A DNA stretch of 64,000 bases from Bacteroidales bacterium (GTDB lineage Bacteria; Bacteroidota; Bacteroidia; Bacteroidales; Bacteroidaceae), in assembly GCA_004557185.1 (NCBI GenBank), contig SFEP01000001.1, positions 1 through 64,000 on the forward strand. Reading direction: 5' to 3'. The position numbers and the translations under genes are program-made. Position 1 is the first letter of the stretch. Every line of letters starts with the position of its first letter. A model generated the notes under the pieces. It ran no database searches. It was given only the letters and a program-made list of their open reading frames with translations, and was not told the origin of the DNA. This document shows, in pieces, positions 8,515-18,167 of this stretch.

Positions 8515-9372
8515 TTAAGGGGCAACTTTGTATTTGATGTTATCGATGAGACGCACGGGGCGGGCACCGCAATACACGGTGATGCATCCTACCACCGACT
8601 CGGCATCACTCCACGCCTGAATGGGTTGCAGCGAATCGCCGTCCACAATTTCGAAGTATTCCACTTCCAGCCCTTGTGTGGCGTTGAGGGCTCCCACTAC
8701 GAAGTCGTGCGTTTCCTGCACTGAGTGGTCTTTGGCAAAGGCCACGCTCGTTTTAAGTGCCTGCGAAATGCATACGGCAGTGCGGCGCTCAGCCTCGGTG
8801 AGCAGTGTGTTGCGCGAACTCAGTGCCAGACCGCTCTCTTCGCGTACAATGGGGCAGGGACGTATTTCGACGGGCAAGTGGAGGTCGGCCGTCATGGCGC
8901 GCACCACGGCAATCTGCTGGTAGTCCTTTTCGCCAAAGTAGGCGCAGTCGGGCTCTACGAGCATGAAGAGTTTGCTCACAATCTGACATACGCCGTTGAA
9001 GTGGCCAGGACGGCGTGCGCCTTCCATGACGGTGTCGATGGGAGGGTAGGAAAAGGCGCGGGTGTCAGGTTCGGGGTACACCTCCTGCACGCTGGGCGCA
9101 AACACGATGTCAGCCCCGAGCGTGGTGAGCAGGTCGCAGTCGGCTTGCAGGGTGCGAGGGTAATTTTTTAGGTCGTTCGGGTCGTTGAACTGTGTGGGGT
9201 TAACGAAAACGCTGACAACGGTGACATCGTTCTCGGCTACGGAGCGCTGCACGAGCGACGCGTGGCCCTGATGCAGTGCCCCCATGGTGGGCACGAGGCC
9301 AATGTGTTTGCCCTCCTGTCGGGCTTGGTGGAGTGCAGCCTGCAACTCCTTAACGGTATGTAGTACTTTCAT
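8515..9372 (-). CDS. panC: Pantothenate synthetase
   Basis: 285 residues from the ATG at 9372 ([11 protein letters not shown]). It joins pantoate and beta-alanine using ATP. Seen are the nucleotidyl-transfer signature [13 protein letters not shown] (HxGH), then [16 protein letters not shown], the FGEKDYQQ block, and the KMSKS-equivalent region [10 protein letters not shown]. It is first in a two-gene operon with panD. It is divergent from the GT5 starch-synthase gene, a gene order I know from other Bacteroidales. Confidence 0.96.
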   Translation of the reverse strand: MKVLHTVKELQAALHQARQEGKHIGLVPTMGALHQGHASLVQRSVAENDVTVVSVFVNPTQFNDPNDLKNYPRTLQADCDLLTTLGADIVFAPSVQEVYPEPDTRAFSYPPIDTVMEGARRPGHFNGVCQIVSKLFMLVEPDCAYFGEKDYQQIAVVRAMTADLHLPVEIRPCPIVREESGLALSSRNTLLTEAERRTAVCISQALKTSVAFAKDHSVQETHDFVVGALNATQGLEVEYFEIVDGDSLQPIQAWSDAESVVGCITVYCGARPVRLIDNIKYKVAP

Positions 9373-9637
9373 GACGTATGAAAAGCAATAAATCGGCGTG
9401 ACGGGCTGTTTGTTCAGACGTATGGCCTGCTGCCTTGCGGCACAGCCCTCGGGTGTGCTCATCGTGAGGGTGACAGTGGCGTCGGGTGAACCTCAGTTGC
9501 GCACGTTTTCTTTTTGGGTGTGCAAAATAACAGATTTATTACCATATACAGACAATGAAAAGTGCTGAAAGTTGCATTTTTTTGAATAAGATGAGGCTTA
9601 AAGCTGGCTGAAAATCTGACGTTCCCGAAAAAAAACG

Positions 9638-9646
9638 TACCTTTGC
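9638..9646 (+). promoter_or_regulatory. Promoter -7 box of the GT5 gene
   Basis: TACCTTTGC matches TAnnTTTG(C) and would place the transcription start only about 15 bases before the ATG at 9667, supporting that start over upstream alternatives. Confidence 0.55.
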
Positions 9647-9666
9647 ACGTGAAAAAGCAGACCAAA

Positions 9667-10476
9667 ATGGAATCAAAGAAGATCTTATTCGTGACACAAG
9701 CCATGACTCCCTATGTTCCGGAGGATGCGGTGTCGCGCGATGGCAGAAAATTGCCCCAGGCCTTGCAGGAACAGGGTAATGAAATACGTACGTTTATGCC
9801 TCGCTGGGGCATCATTAACGAACGGCGTAACCAACTGCATGAAGTTATTCGCCTTTCGGGAATGAACATTATCATTGATGATACGGATAACCCTTTGATC
9901 ATTAAGGTAGCTTCGCTCCCCTCGGCTCGCATGCAGGTGTATTTCATTGACAATGATGACTACTTCCACAAACGCCAGATGATGGTGGATGCACAGGGCG
10001 AGGAATATGGCGACAATGTGTGTCGCGCGGTGTTCTATGCTCGTGGCGTACTTGAAACCGTGAAGAAATTGCGCTGGTGTCCCGACTTGATTTACTGCCA
10101 GGGCTGGATGTCGGCAGTGGCACCGTTCTATATCAAGACGGCTTACCGTGAGGATCCGCCTTTTGCTCAGACCAAGGTGGTGTTCGCACCCTATGGCGAG
10201 ATGCCCGATGCACACCTGACCGACCGCTTGCGCGAGACGCTCGCTTTCCGACAGGCCGACATGGCTGCCGTGGAGGCTGCGGGCGTAGACCTCACACAGA
10301 GCGATGCGCTGGGGCGTTTGGCTGTAGCCTTTAGCGACGGTGTGATTGAGGGCGAGCAGGGGAAACAAAGCGTGTTACTGGATTTGGCTCGCCAGATGCA
10401 GAAACCTGTGCTCGAACGCCCTGCTGACGAGGAACTGGCATCAGCCTACCAGAACTTCTTTGCGTCGCTGTTCTGA
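9667..10476 (+). CDS. Glycogen/starch synthase N-terminal-domain protein (GT5)
   Basis: 269 residues from the ATG at 9667 (MESKKILFVTQAMTPYVP). It resembles only the N-terminal Rossmann domain of glycogen/starch synthases: the start strand with MTPYVPED, the LPQALQEQGNEIRTFMPRWG block, and PDLIYCQGWMSAVAPFYIK, which corresponds to the W-A-P region. Full glycogen synthases are near 470-500 residues, so the nucleotide-binding C-terminal half is absent. Short versions beside panC are known in Bacteroidales and are annotated as starch synthase, so this is not a fresh truncation. Whether it is catalytic is doubtful; a regulatory role is possible. Confidence 0.75.
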   Translation: MESKKILFVTQAMTPYVPEDAVSRDGRKLPQALQEQGNEIRTFMPRWGIINERRNQLHEVIRLSGMNIIIDDTDNPLIIKVASLPSARMQVYFIDNDDYFHKRQMMVDAQGEEYGDNVCRAVFYARGVLETVKKLRWCPDLIYCQGWMSAVAPFYIKTAYREDPPFAQTKVVFAPYGEMPDAHLTDRLRETLAFRQADMAAVEAAGVDLTQSDALGRLAVAFSDGVIEGEQGKQSVLLDLARQMQKPVLERPADEELASAYQNFFASLF

Positions 10477-10780
10477 CGACAAACTGACGTGCTCATGCCA
10501 CGCCCAGCGCGAGGACCGTGCTGAGCGTGGCATGTCTGTTTTGTGGTGCTGCTATACGCCGCTACTGTGACGTATGCGGCCTGGTAGCCCTACTTCCTTC
10601 TTAAATAATGTGAGAAACCCCGTGAAGACCACGTGCGCTTGCTGCGAAATGCCTACTTTTGCGCTGCAAACGGGTTAACACGTCCACAGGCATGCTTTCT
10701 GTGCATAGCGCCACACCTTACAGGCGGCCGAATGGCACGCTGCTGGCACGTAAACCGACTTACAACTACATCCACCCATC
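10477..10780. other. Intergenic region with DUF4270 promoter
   Basis: 304 bp holding the terminator above and, at 10654-10662, TACTTTTGC, a good -7 box placed about 120 bases before the DUF4270 start. Nothing else recognised. Confidence 0.55.
10494..10541 (+). terminator. Terminator of GT5 gene
   Basis: 10-bp perfect stem CATGCCACGC / GCGTGGCATG (10494-10503, 10525-10534) followed by TCTGTTTT, 18 bp past the stop codon. Confidence 0.85.
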
Positions 10781-12277
10781 ATGACGAAAAAATTACTTGG
10801 AGCTTTGCTTATGGCCTGCACGCTTGTGGCCTGCGATGACGACACCGCCCTCGTGGGAACTGACATCATGCCCGACGGGGACAAGATGACGGCCATGGCC
10901 AAAATATTTCCCATGTCTACGACCACGTGGCAAACCGACTCTGTGCTGGCCAACACGGGAGAATGCTACTTGGGCTGCATTGTTGACCCAGAGATGCATG
11001 TGCGTACCACGTGCGATTTTCTGGCCCAGTTCCATTTGCCCCAGAATTTCCGCTTGCCCTCGCAGGATATTATTTTCAAAGACCCTGTAACAGGCAAGCC
11101 TGAGGCTGACTCGTGCGACATCTATTTGTACTTCAAAGAGTACTATGGTGACTCGCTGGCCACGATGAAGCTCCGCGTGATGGAACTTGACAAGGAACGC
11201 GTGATGGAGGAGGGGGTGAAGTATTACACCGACATCGCCCCCGCCGACTACGTCAGCACTGCCCCCGGTGCCGTGAATCTGGCACAGACGTACTCCATCA
11301 GCGACTTGGCGCGCGAGCAGAATGCCATCAACAGTTCCTCGGGCTACTACAGCGTGCAGGTGCGTCTGCCTAAGAATTATGCCCAGAAGATGATGGATTT
11401 GTATTACGAGAACCCTGAATATTTTGCCAACTCTTATGCCTTCATACACCATGTTTGCCCGGGCTTTTACTTCAAGTGCGACGGCGGTGTGGGTTCGGTT
11501 CTTTCAGCCGAAATGATGGGGCTGAACCTGTATTTCCGCTATCACACAAAAACTGAGGCCGGCAACGACACCCTTGTGGATGGCATGCAGCGCATGGGAG
11601 CTACGGAAGAGGTGTTGCAGAATACGCGCATTGTAGACGATTACCCCGATGCCATGACACTCGACGAGGTGCAGCAGCAAAATTGCACCTACATGAAGAC
11701 TCCGCTCGGTCTTTACACCGAAATGACCTTGCCCGTGGCAGACATTGTGGCTGGTGAGCATTACCGCGACAGCATCAACCAGGTGCAGCTTTCGTTGCGC
11801 CGGTATGTGCCGACCTCGGGATCGAAGGATGTCTTTCCCTGTCCCCAGAATGTGCTGCTGCTGCGAAAGGCCGACATGTTCACATTCTTTGAAAAGGATA
11901 AGTTGCCGGACTCCAAAACCTCGTATCTTACACAATACAACGCGTCCACCAACGTCTATCAGTTCGCAAACATTGCCACCCTTGTTGCTACTCTGAAGAA
12001 AGAGCGCGATGAAGGTGCTGGCGTGATGCCCACCGACAGCGAGGAAGAGCGCAACCGCAAGTATGCTGCATGGGAGACAGAAAATGCCGAATGGAACAAG
12101 GTGGTGCTTGTGCCCGTGCGGGCCGACTACACCAACAGTACAAACATTTATGGCATTTCCACACAAACGCTGCTGCGTGTGCGCAATATGTTGGGGCTGA
12201 CCTCTGTGAAGCTTGAGGGCGGCGCTGATACGCCGATACAAGTGCAAGTGGTGTACAGTAGGATTGCGCGCAAATAG
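10781..12277 (+). CDS. DUF4270 lipoprotein
   Basis: 498 residues with a lipoprotein signal (MTKKLLGALLMACTLVAC, Cys18) followed by DDDTALVGTDIMP. The opening after the Cys and the overall length fit the DUF4270 family, which in Bacteroidetes often lies beside panC and the short starch synthase, as here. It is exported and lipid-anchored. A role in the envelope or in glycan handling has been suggested only by context. The body has no catalytic motif that I can see. Confidence 0.75.
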   Translation: MTKKLLGALLMACTLVACDDDTALVGTDIMPDGDKMTAMAKIFPMSTTTWQTDSVLANTGECYLGCIVDPEMHVRTTCDFLAQFHLPQNFRLPSQDIIFKDPVTGKPEADSCDIYLYFKEYYGDSLATMKLRVMELDKERVMEEGVKYYTDIAPADYVSTAPGAVNLAQTYSISDLAREQNAINSSSGYYSVQVRLPKNYAQKMMDLYYENPEYFANSYAFIHHVCPGFYFKCDGGVGSVLSAEMMGLNLYFRYHTKTEAGNDTLVDGMQRMGATEEVLQNTRIVDDYPDAMTLDEVQQQNCTYMKTPLGLYTEMTLPVADIVAGEHYRDSINQVQLSLRRYVPTSGSKDVFPCPQNVLLLRKADMFTFFEKDKLPDSKTSYLTQYNASTNVYQFANIATLVATLKKERDEGAGVMPTDSEEERNRKYAAWETENAEWNKVVLVPVRADYTNSTNIYGISTQTLLRVRNMLGLTSVKLEGGADTPIQVQVVYSRIARK

Positions 12278-12296
12278 CATCATCAATGAGAAAAGG

Positions 12297-12325
12297 GCCG
12301 GCTGCTCTCTCCGAGTAGCCGGCTC
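12297..12325 (+). terminator. Hairpin after DUF4270 gene
   Basis: 7-bp stem GCCGGCT / AGCCGGC around a 13-base loop, 20 bp past the stop codon. There is no clear T-tract, and AT-rich sequence follows. Confidence 0.6.
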
Positions 12326-12455
12326 AGTTATAGATATAATAAGGAGTTTGGATGAGAAGAGAAGGCTTCGGCGTTATATAATAAGGAGTGCAACTGGAGC
12401 CATGCGGCTGCTGCGCAACCTACATCCTAACATCCATAGAAATACCCCGTAGGAT

Positions 12456-13190
12456 ATGAATGCCATGATTTTCGCTGCTGGTTTGGGTACACGCCTCAAA
12501 CCGCTTACAGACCACATGCCGAAGGCCTTGGTGCCCGTTGAGGGTGAACCTTTGCTTGCCCATACCCTCCGTACGTTGATAAAGTCTGGGGCTAACGAGG
12601 TAGTGGTGAATGTGCATCATTTTGCCCAGCAGATTGTGGACTATCTGCAAGCACATCCCGTTGACATTCCCGTGCGCATCAGTGACGAAAGCGATGCGCT
12701 GCTCGATACGGGTGGGGGACTGAAAAAAGCCGTCTCGCTCTTCACCGACAAGGCGGCACCGATACTTCTTCATAATGTCGACATCCTCTCGAACGCCAAC
12801 CTCCGGCATTTTTACACGGAACATGCTACACACGATGCAGCCCTTTTGGTTAGCGAAAGGCAAACCACGCGTTACTTACTCTTTGATGACGACATGCGAC
12901 TGATGGGATGGACAAATATCGCAACGGGCGAAGTGCGTACGCCCTATTCTTCGCTCGATGTGGATAAACTGCATCGTTATGCCTTCTCGGGTATCCACTT
13001 GTTCGGCCAGCGACTGGCGCAGCTAATGGTGTCGTGGCCGCAGAAATTTCCGATCATGGATTTCTATTTGTCTGTTTGCCATCAGGCAGATATACGAGGT
13101 GTGCTGCAACCAGACCTGCGTTTGCTGGATGTCGGCAAACTCGATACGCTTCACGCCGCCGAGGAGTTTGTCCGCACCCTGCGTGCTTAA
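12456..13190 (+). CDS. Sugar-phosphate nucleotidyltransferase
   Basis: 244 residues. The N-terminus IFAAGLGTRLKPLT is the nucleotide-binding GxGTRLxPLT loop, followed by MPKALVPV with the conserved Lys. HNVDILSN supplies the metal-binding Asp of the D-x-D-like site. This short, single-domain form resembles MurU-type MurNAc-1-phosphate uridylyltransferases and mannose-1-phosphate guanylyltransferases; I cannot choose between substrates. It probably makes an NDP-sugar for cell-wall recycling or surface glycans. It follows an AT-rich TATAATAAGGAG motif about 65 bp upstream. Confidence 0.8.
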   Translation: MNAMIFAAGLGTRLKPLTDHMPKALVPVEGEPLLAHTLRTLIKSGANEVVVNVHHFAQQIVDYLQAHPVDIPVRISDESDALLDTGGGLKKAVSLFTDKAAPILLHNVDILSNANLRHFYTEHATHDAALLVSERQTTRYLLFDDDMRLMGWTNIATGEVRTPYSSLDVDKLHRYAFSGIHLFGQRLAQLMVSWPQKFPIMDFYLSVCHQADIRGVLQPDLRLLDVGKLDTLHAAEEFVRTLRA

Positions 13191-13636
13191 ATCTGTAGGG
13201 ATACCTTTGTAATTCTTGGAAGAGTAAATCCTGATAGCTCGTTGCCTGGTTTGATGAATGCCAAGGTTTTGTTCCTCTTTCCTGTCAAGGGAGGGTTCAA
13301 AAATACTTCTAAGTGCCTTATTTTTATAAGAGAAAAGTTGTAAGGCCTGTTTTTTTTTCGCACTTTTGCAACGTGAACCTGCAAAATAGGAGCGTGGGAA
13401 CTTCTATATGTTTGGTTTATTGTTGTTTGGATAGCTTCATCCTGTGTTGTTGACCTTATTTTATACTATGCAGTTTCCAATTAAGTCTGTGGGGTTATGC
13501 CCATACGTAACGGATGATAGAGAGGAACGTGTGCAGTGAGGATAGGGCTTTCAGGGCAGCATGAAGGCTGTGTGTATTTGGGATATATGCATGCACCAGA
13601 CAATTACTTGGAAAACATCTTCAAACTTATCAATCT
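13191..13636. other. Intergenic leader of the LRR-M60 operon
   Basis: 446 bp. CACTTTTGC at about 13361-13369 after a T-run is a fair -7 box and would give a leader of roughly 250 bases. No clear terminator for the upstream gene and no small ORF that I would support. Confidence 0.4.
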
Positions 13637-15190
13637 ATGAAAAGAAAACAACTCTTTGTCGCCATGCTTGCAACGGGTTTGTTTACCGTAGCTCCGGCTA
13701 TGGCGCAGACGTATGCTGTCAAGATGACCACGGCCAAGGCTGTGGGCGAGAGCATCACCCTGCAGGTAAACCAGACAACGGCAGGCGTGACGGTGGACTG
13801 GGGTGATAACAACCCCGTGGCCTATGCCGCTACCAACGACGACCTGCTCACGATTGAGGGAACCGTGAAGGGTAGTACCATTGTCCTCCAAGGTCACAAG
13901 CGTATCAATACGTTGGTATGCGCAGACAACAAACTGACGGCTATCGACGTGTCGGAGATGCCTTCGCTCCGTTCGCTCTATTGTCAGAACAACGAGCTCA
14001 CCACACTTGATGTGGCAGGTTGTGCCAACCTGACGGACCTTAACTGCGCTAATAACAAACTGCAGTATGTAACTATCACTGAGAAAACTAATGCTGCTCT
14101 CGAAACTGTCAATTTCTCAGGAAACGACATGAAGAGTAACACAGGAGCTGGTGCATCCTTCTCGCTGAAGACAGCCAGTTTGCAGTACATCGATATCAGC
14201 AACAATCAGTTTGCTTCGGCTGCGCTGCTGACGAATACTAACATCGATGTGCTGAAGTGTAGTGGGAACAAGTTTACGGGTACTTTGAACCTCGGTTACA
14301 GTCCTGAAGTTTCCGTGTTGCTTTGTTCGGATAACGACATTTCTACGCTGAAGCTTGCCTCTGACGGTATGACTGAAATGCGTACCCTGATGGCTGACAA
14401 CAATTCACTTGCAACACTCGACCTTAGTGCTTCCGCTCTGTTGAATGACCTGTGGGTGGCTAACAACCAGCTTACAAGCGTGGCATTGCCAGCCAAGTGC
14501 AAGTTGAACTCCTATTCGTGCGGCGGCAACAAACTGTCGTTCGCTTCCCTGCCTTCGGCCAGCAACCAGCCCGTGCATCTCAGTTACACTCCGCAGGAAC
14601 CTACAATTGACATTACGTCGGCTTTGCAGCAGGACACCCGTGGCTATTATGTGCCCCTCTGTCCCAGTTGGAGCGACCGTAACAAGGAAGAATACATTGT
14701 CAGCTTCCGCGACTGGCTGCTCGATCCGGATGGAGCAAAAAGCATCAGCTACACTTTCTATCACGAGAATGAAGCGGGTGAAGCTGTCGAATTCGTAAAA
14801 GCAAGTTCTTCGAACAAGACGGGTGACTGGTATCCTGCCACTGGCTCTAACACCTATGGCAACATGACTTTCTTGCAGCCGTACACCAAAGTTTACGCAG
14901 TGCTTAAGAGCAGTGTTTATCCCGATTTGACCTACACCACCACCACCTTCCGTGTGGGTAAGGACACCTCTACGGGCATTGCAACCGTGCAGGCCGGACA
15001 GGCTGCTGGCTTGAGCGTTACGCCTCGTCGCGGTGCGCTTGAACTCAGCGGCAATGCGCAAGGCTTGACGCGTATCGTGTCGGCTAACGGCAGCATCGTT
15101 TGGCAGGGTCGGCTCAATGGCCAGTCTGTTAGCGTGAACCTCCCGCAGGGCGTTTACGTGGTCGGTGGCAAGAAAGTAGTGGTCTACTAA
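13637..15190 (+). CDS. Secreted leucine-rich-repeat protein with C-terminal sorting-like domain
   Basis: 517 residues. A Sec signal peptide ends at about residue 23 (APAMAQ). From about residue 85 to 310 there are irregular leucine-rich repeats of the LxxLxCxxNxLxxLDLS type (TLVCADNKLTAIDVS, SLYCQNNELTTLDVA, VLLCSDNDISTLKLA). The last 70 residues (GLSVTPRRGALELSG ... LPQGVYVVGGKKVVVY) resemble a T9SS type A sorting domain, which fits with porQ in this window. It is probably exported to the cell surface as a binding protein. It lies 28 bp before the M60 peptidase gene and is almost certainly co-transcribed with it. Confidence 0.8.
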   Translation: MKRKQLFVAMLATGLFTVAPAMAQTYAVKMTTAKAVGESITLQVNQTTAGVTVDWGDNNPVAYAATNDDLLTIEGTVKGSTIVLQGHKRINTLVCADNKLTAIDVSEMPSLRSLYCQNNELTTLDVAGCANLTDLNCANNKLQYVTITEKTNAALETVNFSGNDMKSNTGAGASFSLKTASLQYIDISNNQFASAALLTNTNIDVLKCSGNKFTGTLNLGYSPEVSVLLCSDNDISTLKLASDGMTEMRTLMADNNSLATLDLSASALLNDLWVANNQLTSVALPAKCKLNSYSCGGNKLSFASLPSASNQPVHLSYTPQEPTIDITSALQQDTRGYYVPLCPSWSDRNKEEYIVSFRDWLLDPDGAKSISYTFYHENEAGEAVEFVKASSSNKTGDWYPATGSNTYGNMTFLQPYTKVYAVLKSSVYPDLTYTTTTFRVGKDTSTGIATVQAGQAAGLSVTPRRGALELSGNAQGLTRIVSANGSIVWQGRLNGQSVSVNLPQGVYVVGGKKVVVY

Positions 15191-15218
15191 AACCTCGGAC
15201 ACGGCGTATTATTTAACC

Positions 15219-17927
15219 ATGAAAGTTCAATTTACTATGTACAATATCAAACACATTATCACCAGTGCCGCTTTGCTGATCGCCCTTATGGCTTTCCAGC
15301 CCATGCAGGCACAGGTAACGTTGCCTGATGGAGCTGCCCCCGTGATTGTAGCCCCCCACAAGCAATTGGTAAGTTTCCGTGAGCGTACACTCTGCTATGA
15401 CATCACGGCCAATGTGCCTTTTACCGCTACAACCGATGCTGAATGGATATCGGTGCGCACGGCGGCTGACGGTACTGTTTATGTGCATTTGCAGGAAAAC
15501 GTGAATCCCACGTCTCGTGTGGCTAACGTAGTCTTTGCAAACGCAGAAAATGGTCTCTCAGAAACTCTCGTGATTACGCAGGGGCGCAATGAGTCGATTG
15601 CCGACATGACGTCCGATGATTCCGTGCTGCCTGTTTCCGCTACCGCCAACAACAACGAGAGCGGATACGGTATCGAAAAATCCTATGACAACGACCTCAG
15701 CACGTTCTATCATACTGCATGGACGGGTACAAAGTTCGTAGTGAGTGCCGAGAACCCCGCCATTCTGACTTACAACTTCCAGGATGTTGAGCGCATCGAC
15801 TACGTCAACTACATCACGCGTAATGATAATACGGACAATGGCTGCTTCGGCGAAGTAGAGATTTACGTGAAATGCCAAGGCGATGCCGACTACCGCAAGG
15901 TGGCTACGGTAGACTGGGAAAAGGCTCAGGGCACGTATCGATACGACTTCGAAGGTGGCCTTCAGAAACCTGAGTCCATTCAGTTCAAGGTACTTTCGGG
16001 TAAGGGCGACTTCGCTTCGTGTGCCGAAATGCAGTTCCGTATCGACAACCTCAGCGGTCTGTTCGGTCTGTTTGCAGACAAAGCTATGACCAAGTTGAAA
16101 GATGGTGTTACGATGCAGCAAATTGAAGCTGTCGACGACGATTTCATCCAGACGCTGGCTAAGCAGTTGTATAACGGCACCTACGACAAGAACTACCGTG
16201 TGGCTGAGTATGTGTGCCGCACCTCGCCCCAGACCTTCTCCGAACAGATGAACGCTCCAGGCAAATTCTACGACCAGCTTCAGGGTGTGACGGGTATCAA
16301 CATCACCAAGGGCAAGCATGCCATTGCTGTGAGCGGTCTGCCCGATGGCGTGTCAGTGCCCCTCAAGGTCATGGCTTGGTATGTGGGAAAAATTGGTGGC
16401 AACTTCGATGGCGGAAACCCCGAAGTTTCTAATTTCTCCTTACACAACGGTCTGAATGTGATTGATTACACGAATTCAAACGATGGTCTTGCCTACGTTT
16501 GCTATTATGCCGATGCCAATGTAGCTGCCCAGCCCAAAATCACGGTTCACTTTATCAATGGCCACGTAAACGGCTACCTCGACCTCAGCAAGACAAACGA
16601 GGAAATGCATGAAATCTGCCGTGTAGCACCTAACAAGTGTCTTGACGTAGTGGGCGAAGCAGTACACTCCATATGGACAGCCCGCGGTGTGAAAGACGAC
16701 TTTCCCGACCAGCGTTCAAAGGGACTTTATGGCAACTGCTTGGCTACCGACGGCACCTCGCTTGGCTACCGCCAGTTTATCCATGTGCTTGACAGCCTTG
16801 CCATTTGGGAACACGATATTCTTGGTCTGCATAAGTATAACAAAGCTCCCGACAACCGTACAGCGGCCTACGTCAACTTTACGTACTACATGTTCCAAGG
16901 CGGTCTTGGCGTGTCCTTCCATGTGGATCAGGAACCTCGCGTGCTGAGCTGCAAGACGCTTGTCTACAATGATGAAGACTGCATCTGGGGTCTGTCGCAC
17001 GAGTGGGGTCATCAGCATCAGATGCTGCCTTATTTCTGCTGGTCTGGCCTGGGCGAAGTAAGTAACAATATGAACTCTTACTTCAACATCAAGCGCATGG
17101 GTTATCCCAACAACCGTATGACAAGTTCCTGGGACGGTTCTGTGAAAGCAGGCAGTTCGTATGATCTTGCCCGCAAGATTTTCCTGCAGGGCGACTACAG
17201 CAGCATCGCTTCTATGGAGAGCAACATGCGCCACCTCGCTTATCAGTATCGCAATGAACTCGTGAGCACGGAAATGCGCAAGTTTGCTGAAACGATGAAG
17301 GACTCCATCATCAAGGCTCCCACGCTGAATGCAAAGAAGGCCATCTCCATACACGAGGTTGGCGTGGGCGAAACCCTCTGCCCCTTCCTCTTTGTCTACA
17401 ACTACTTCGTGCAGAACGGCAAGCCCGACATTGCAAAGGACTGGTACGAGAGTCTTCGTCAGAATGATGATGAAAACGGTTCTCAGGTTGAAAAGCAGGG
17501 CGCTGTTGACAAGTATGAGCTCCTCGCTTCGGCCATGAATGGCAACAAAAATGGTAAATATTCCCAGTTTGTGGCTAATTATCCCAACTCCTGCTGGGTG
17601 ACAAAGGGTTATCTCGTCGAAGGTAACAACTGGTATCAGAACTCTGCCCCCTTCATGATGAACTGGGTTCGCAAGATCTCCCGTCTCTCTGGCTACAACC
17701 TCATGCCTTACTTCGAGCAGTGGGGCTTCTTCCGCCAGGTTGCACTTCGCATCGGTGACTATGGCAACAAGTGGATGATCATCACCCCCGAGATTTATGA
17801 TGAGTTTAAGGCCGATATGCAGGCTCTCGTTGACAACGGAGAAATCAAAACCATGCCTGAAGGTATGGTTGAGCGAATCTCCAACGCTCCCGAACTCATT
17901 CAGCCGAAACCCGTCTTCGAGAACTAA
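15219..17927 (+). CDS. M60 family (mucin-type) metallopeptidase with BACON and discoidin-like domains
   Basis: 902 residues. A signal peptide ends near QPMQAQ; translation may start at Met1 or at Met7, which gives a better signal. Residues about 45-120 look like a BACON domain (DITANVPFTATTDAEWISV). Residues about 145-275 look like an F5/8-type carbohydrate-binding domain (SYDNDLSTFYHTAW, then LTYNFQDVERIDYV). The rest is the M60 (enhancin-like) catalytic region. The zinc site HEWGH is at residues 594-598, and the following GLGEVSNNMNS supplies the family's distal Glu. M60 enzymes with such modules cleave mucin-type glycoproteins. Second gene of the LRR-M60 operon. Confidence 0.9.
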   Translation: MKVQFTMYNIKHIITSAALLIALMAFQPMQAQVTLPDGAAPVIVAPHKQLVSFRERTLCYDITANVPFTATTDAEWISVRTAADGTVYVHLQENVNPTSRVANVVFANAENGLSETLVITQGRNESIADMTSDDSVLPVSATANNNESGYGIEKSYDNDLSTFYHTAWTGTKFVVSAENPAILTYNFQDVERIDYVNYITRNDNTDNGCFGEVEIYVKCQGDADYRKVATVDWEKAQGTYRYDFEGGLQKPESIQFKVLSGKGDFASCAEMQFRIDNLSGLFGLFADKAMTKLKDGVTMQQIEAVDDDFIQTLAKQLYNGTYDKNYRVAEYVCRTSPQTFSEQMNAPGKFYDQLQGVTGINITKGKHAIAVSGLPDGVSVPLKVMAWYVGKIGGNFDGGNPEVSNFSLHNGLNVIDYTNSNDGLAYVCYYADANVAAQPKITVHFINGHVNGYLDLSKTNEEMHEICRVAPNKCLDVVGEAVHSIWTARGVKDDFPDQRSKGLYGNCLATDGTSLGYRQFIHVLDSLAIWEHDILGLHKYNKAPDNRTAAYVNFTYYMFQGGLGVSFHVDQEPRVLSCKTLVYNDEDCIWGLSHEWGHQHQMLPYFCWSGLGEVSNNMNSYFNIKRMGYPNNRMTSSWDGSVKAGSSYDLARKIFLQGDYSSIASMESNMRHLAYQYRNELVSTEMRKFAETMKDSIIKAPTLNAKKAISIHEVGVGETLCPFLFVYNYFVQNGKPDIAKDWYESLRQNDDENGSQVEKQGAVDKYELLASAMNGNKNGKYSQFVANYPNSCWVTKGYLVEGNNWYQNSAPFMMNWVRKISRLSGYNLMPYFEQWGFFRQVALRIGDYGNKWMIITPEIYDEFKADMQALVDNGEIKTMPEGMVERISNAPELIQPKPVFEN

Positions 17928-17985
17928 TTTAAGTGTCAGCACCCATGTCTGCTTGCAGGCTCGTGCTACATAAACTACACAAACC

Positions 17986-18027
17986 ACGCCGCCCGTGCCG
18001 TTTAGGTTCGGGCGGCGTTTGCTTTTC
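17986..18027 (+). terminator. Terminator of the LRR-M60 operon
   Basis: 10-bp stem ACGCCGCCCG / CGGGCGGCGT (17986-17995, 18009-18018) followed by TTGCTTTT. Confidence 0.85.
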
Positions 18028-18131
18028 CTGACCTGGCATCGTGCGGACACGCGGTCCCCCGTTCACACCTTATTATATATAGAAGCATAGAAAAAAGCCG
18101 TTGTTGCAAGGTCAACATTCCAAAAAAGTAG

Positions 18132-18140
18132 TATTTTTGC
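18132..18140 (+). promoter_or_regulatory. Promoter -7 box of ROK kinase
   Basis: TATTTTTGC fits TAnnTTTG; the expected transcription start is near 18147, about 20 bases before the ATG. Confidence 0.55.
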
Positions 18141-18167
18141 GAGCAAAACAACATTAAAGGTAATATC

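Noticed and set aside
9667..10476. The short GT5 gene as a recently broken glycogen synthase
   Set aside because: No coding remnant of the missing half follows, a terminator comes 18 bp after the stop, and short forms at this position are known in Bacteroidales.
16716..18050. 444-residue minus-strand ORF under the M60 peptidase
   Set aside because: Antisense frame; the plus strand encodes HEWGH and other M60 motifs.
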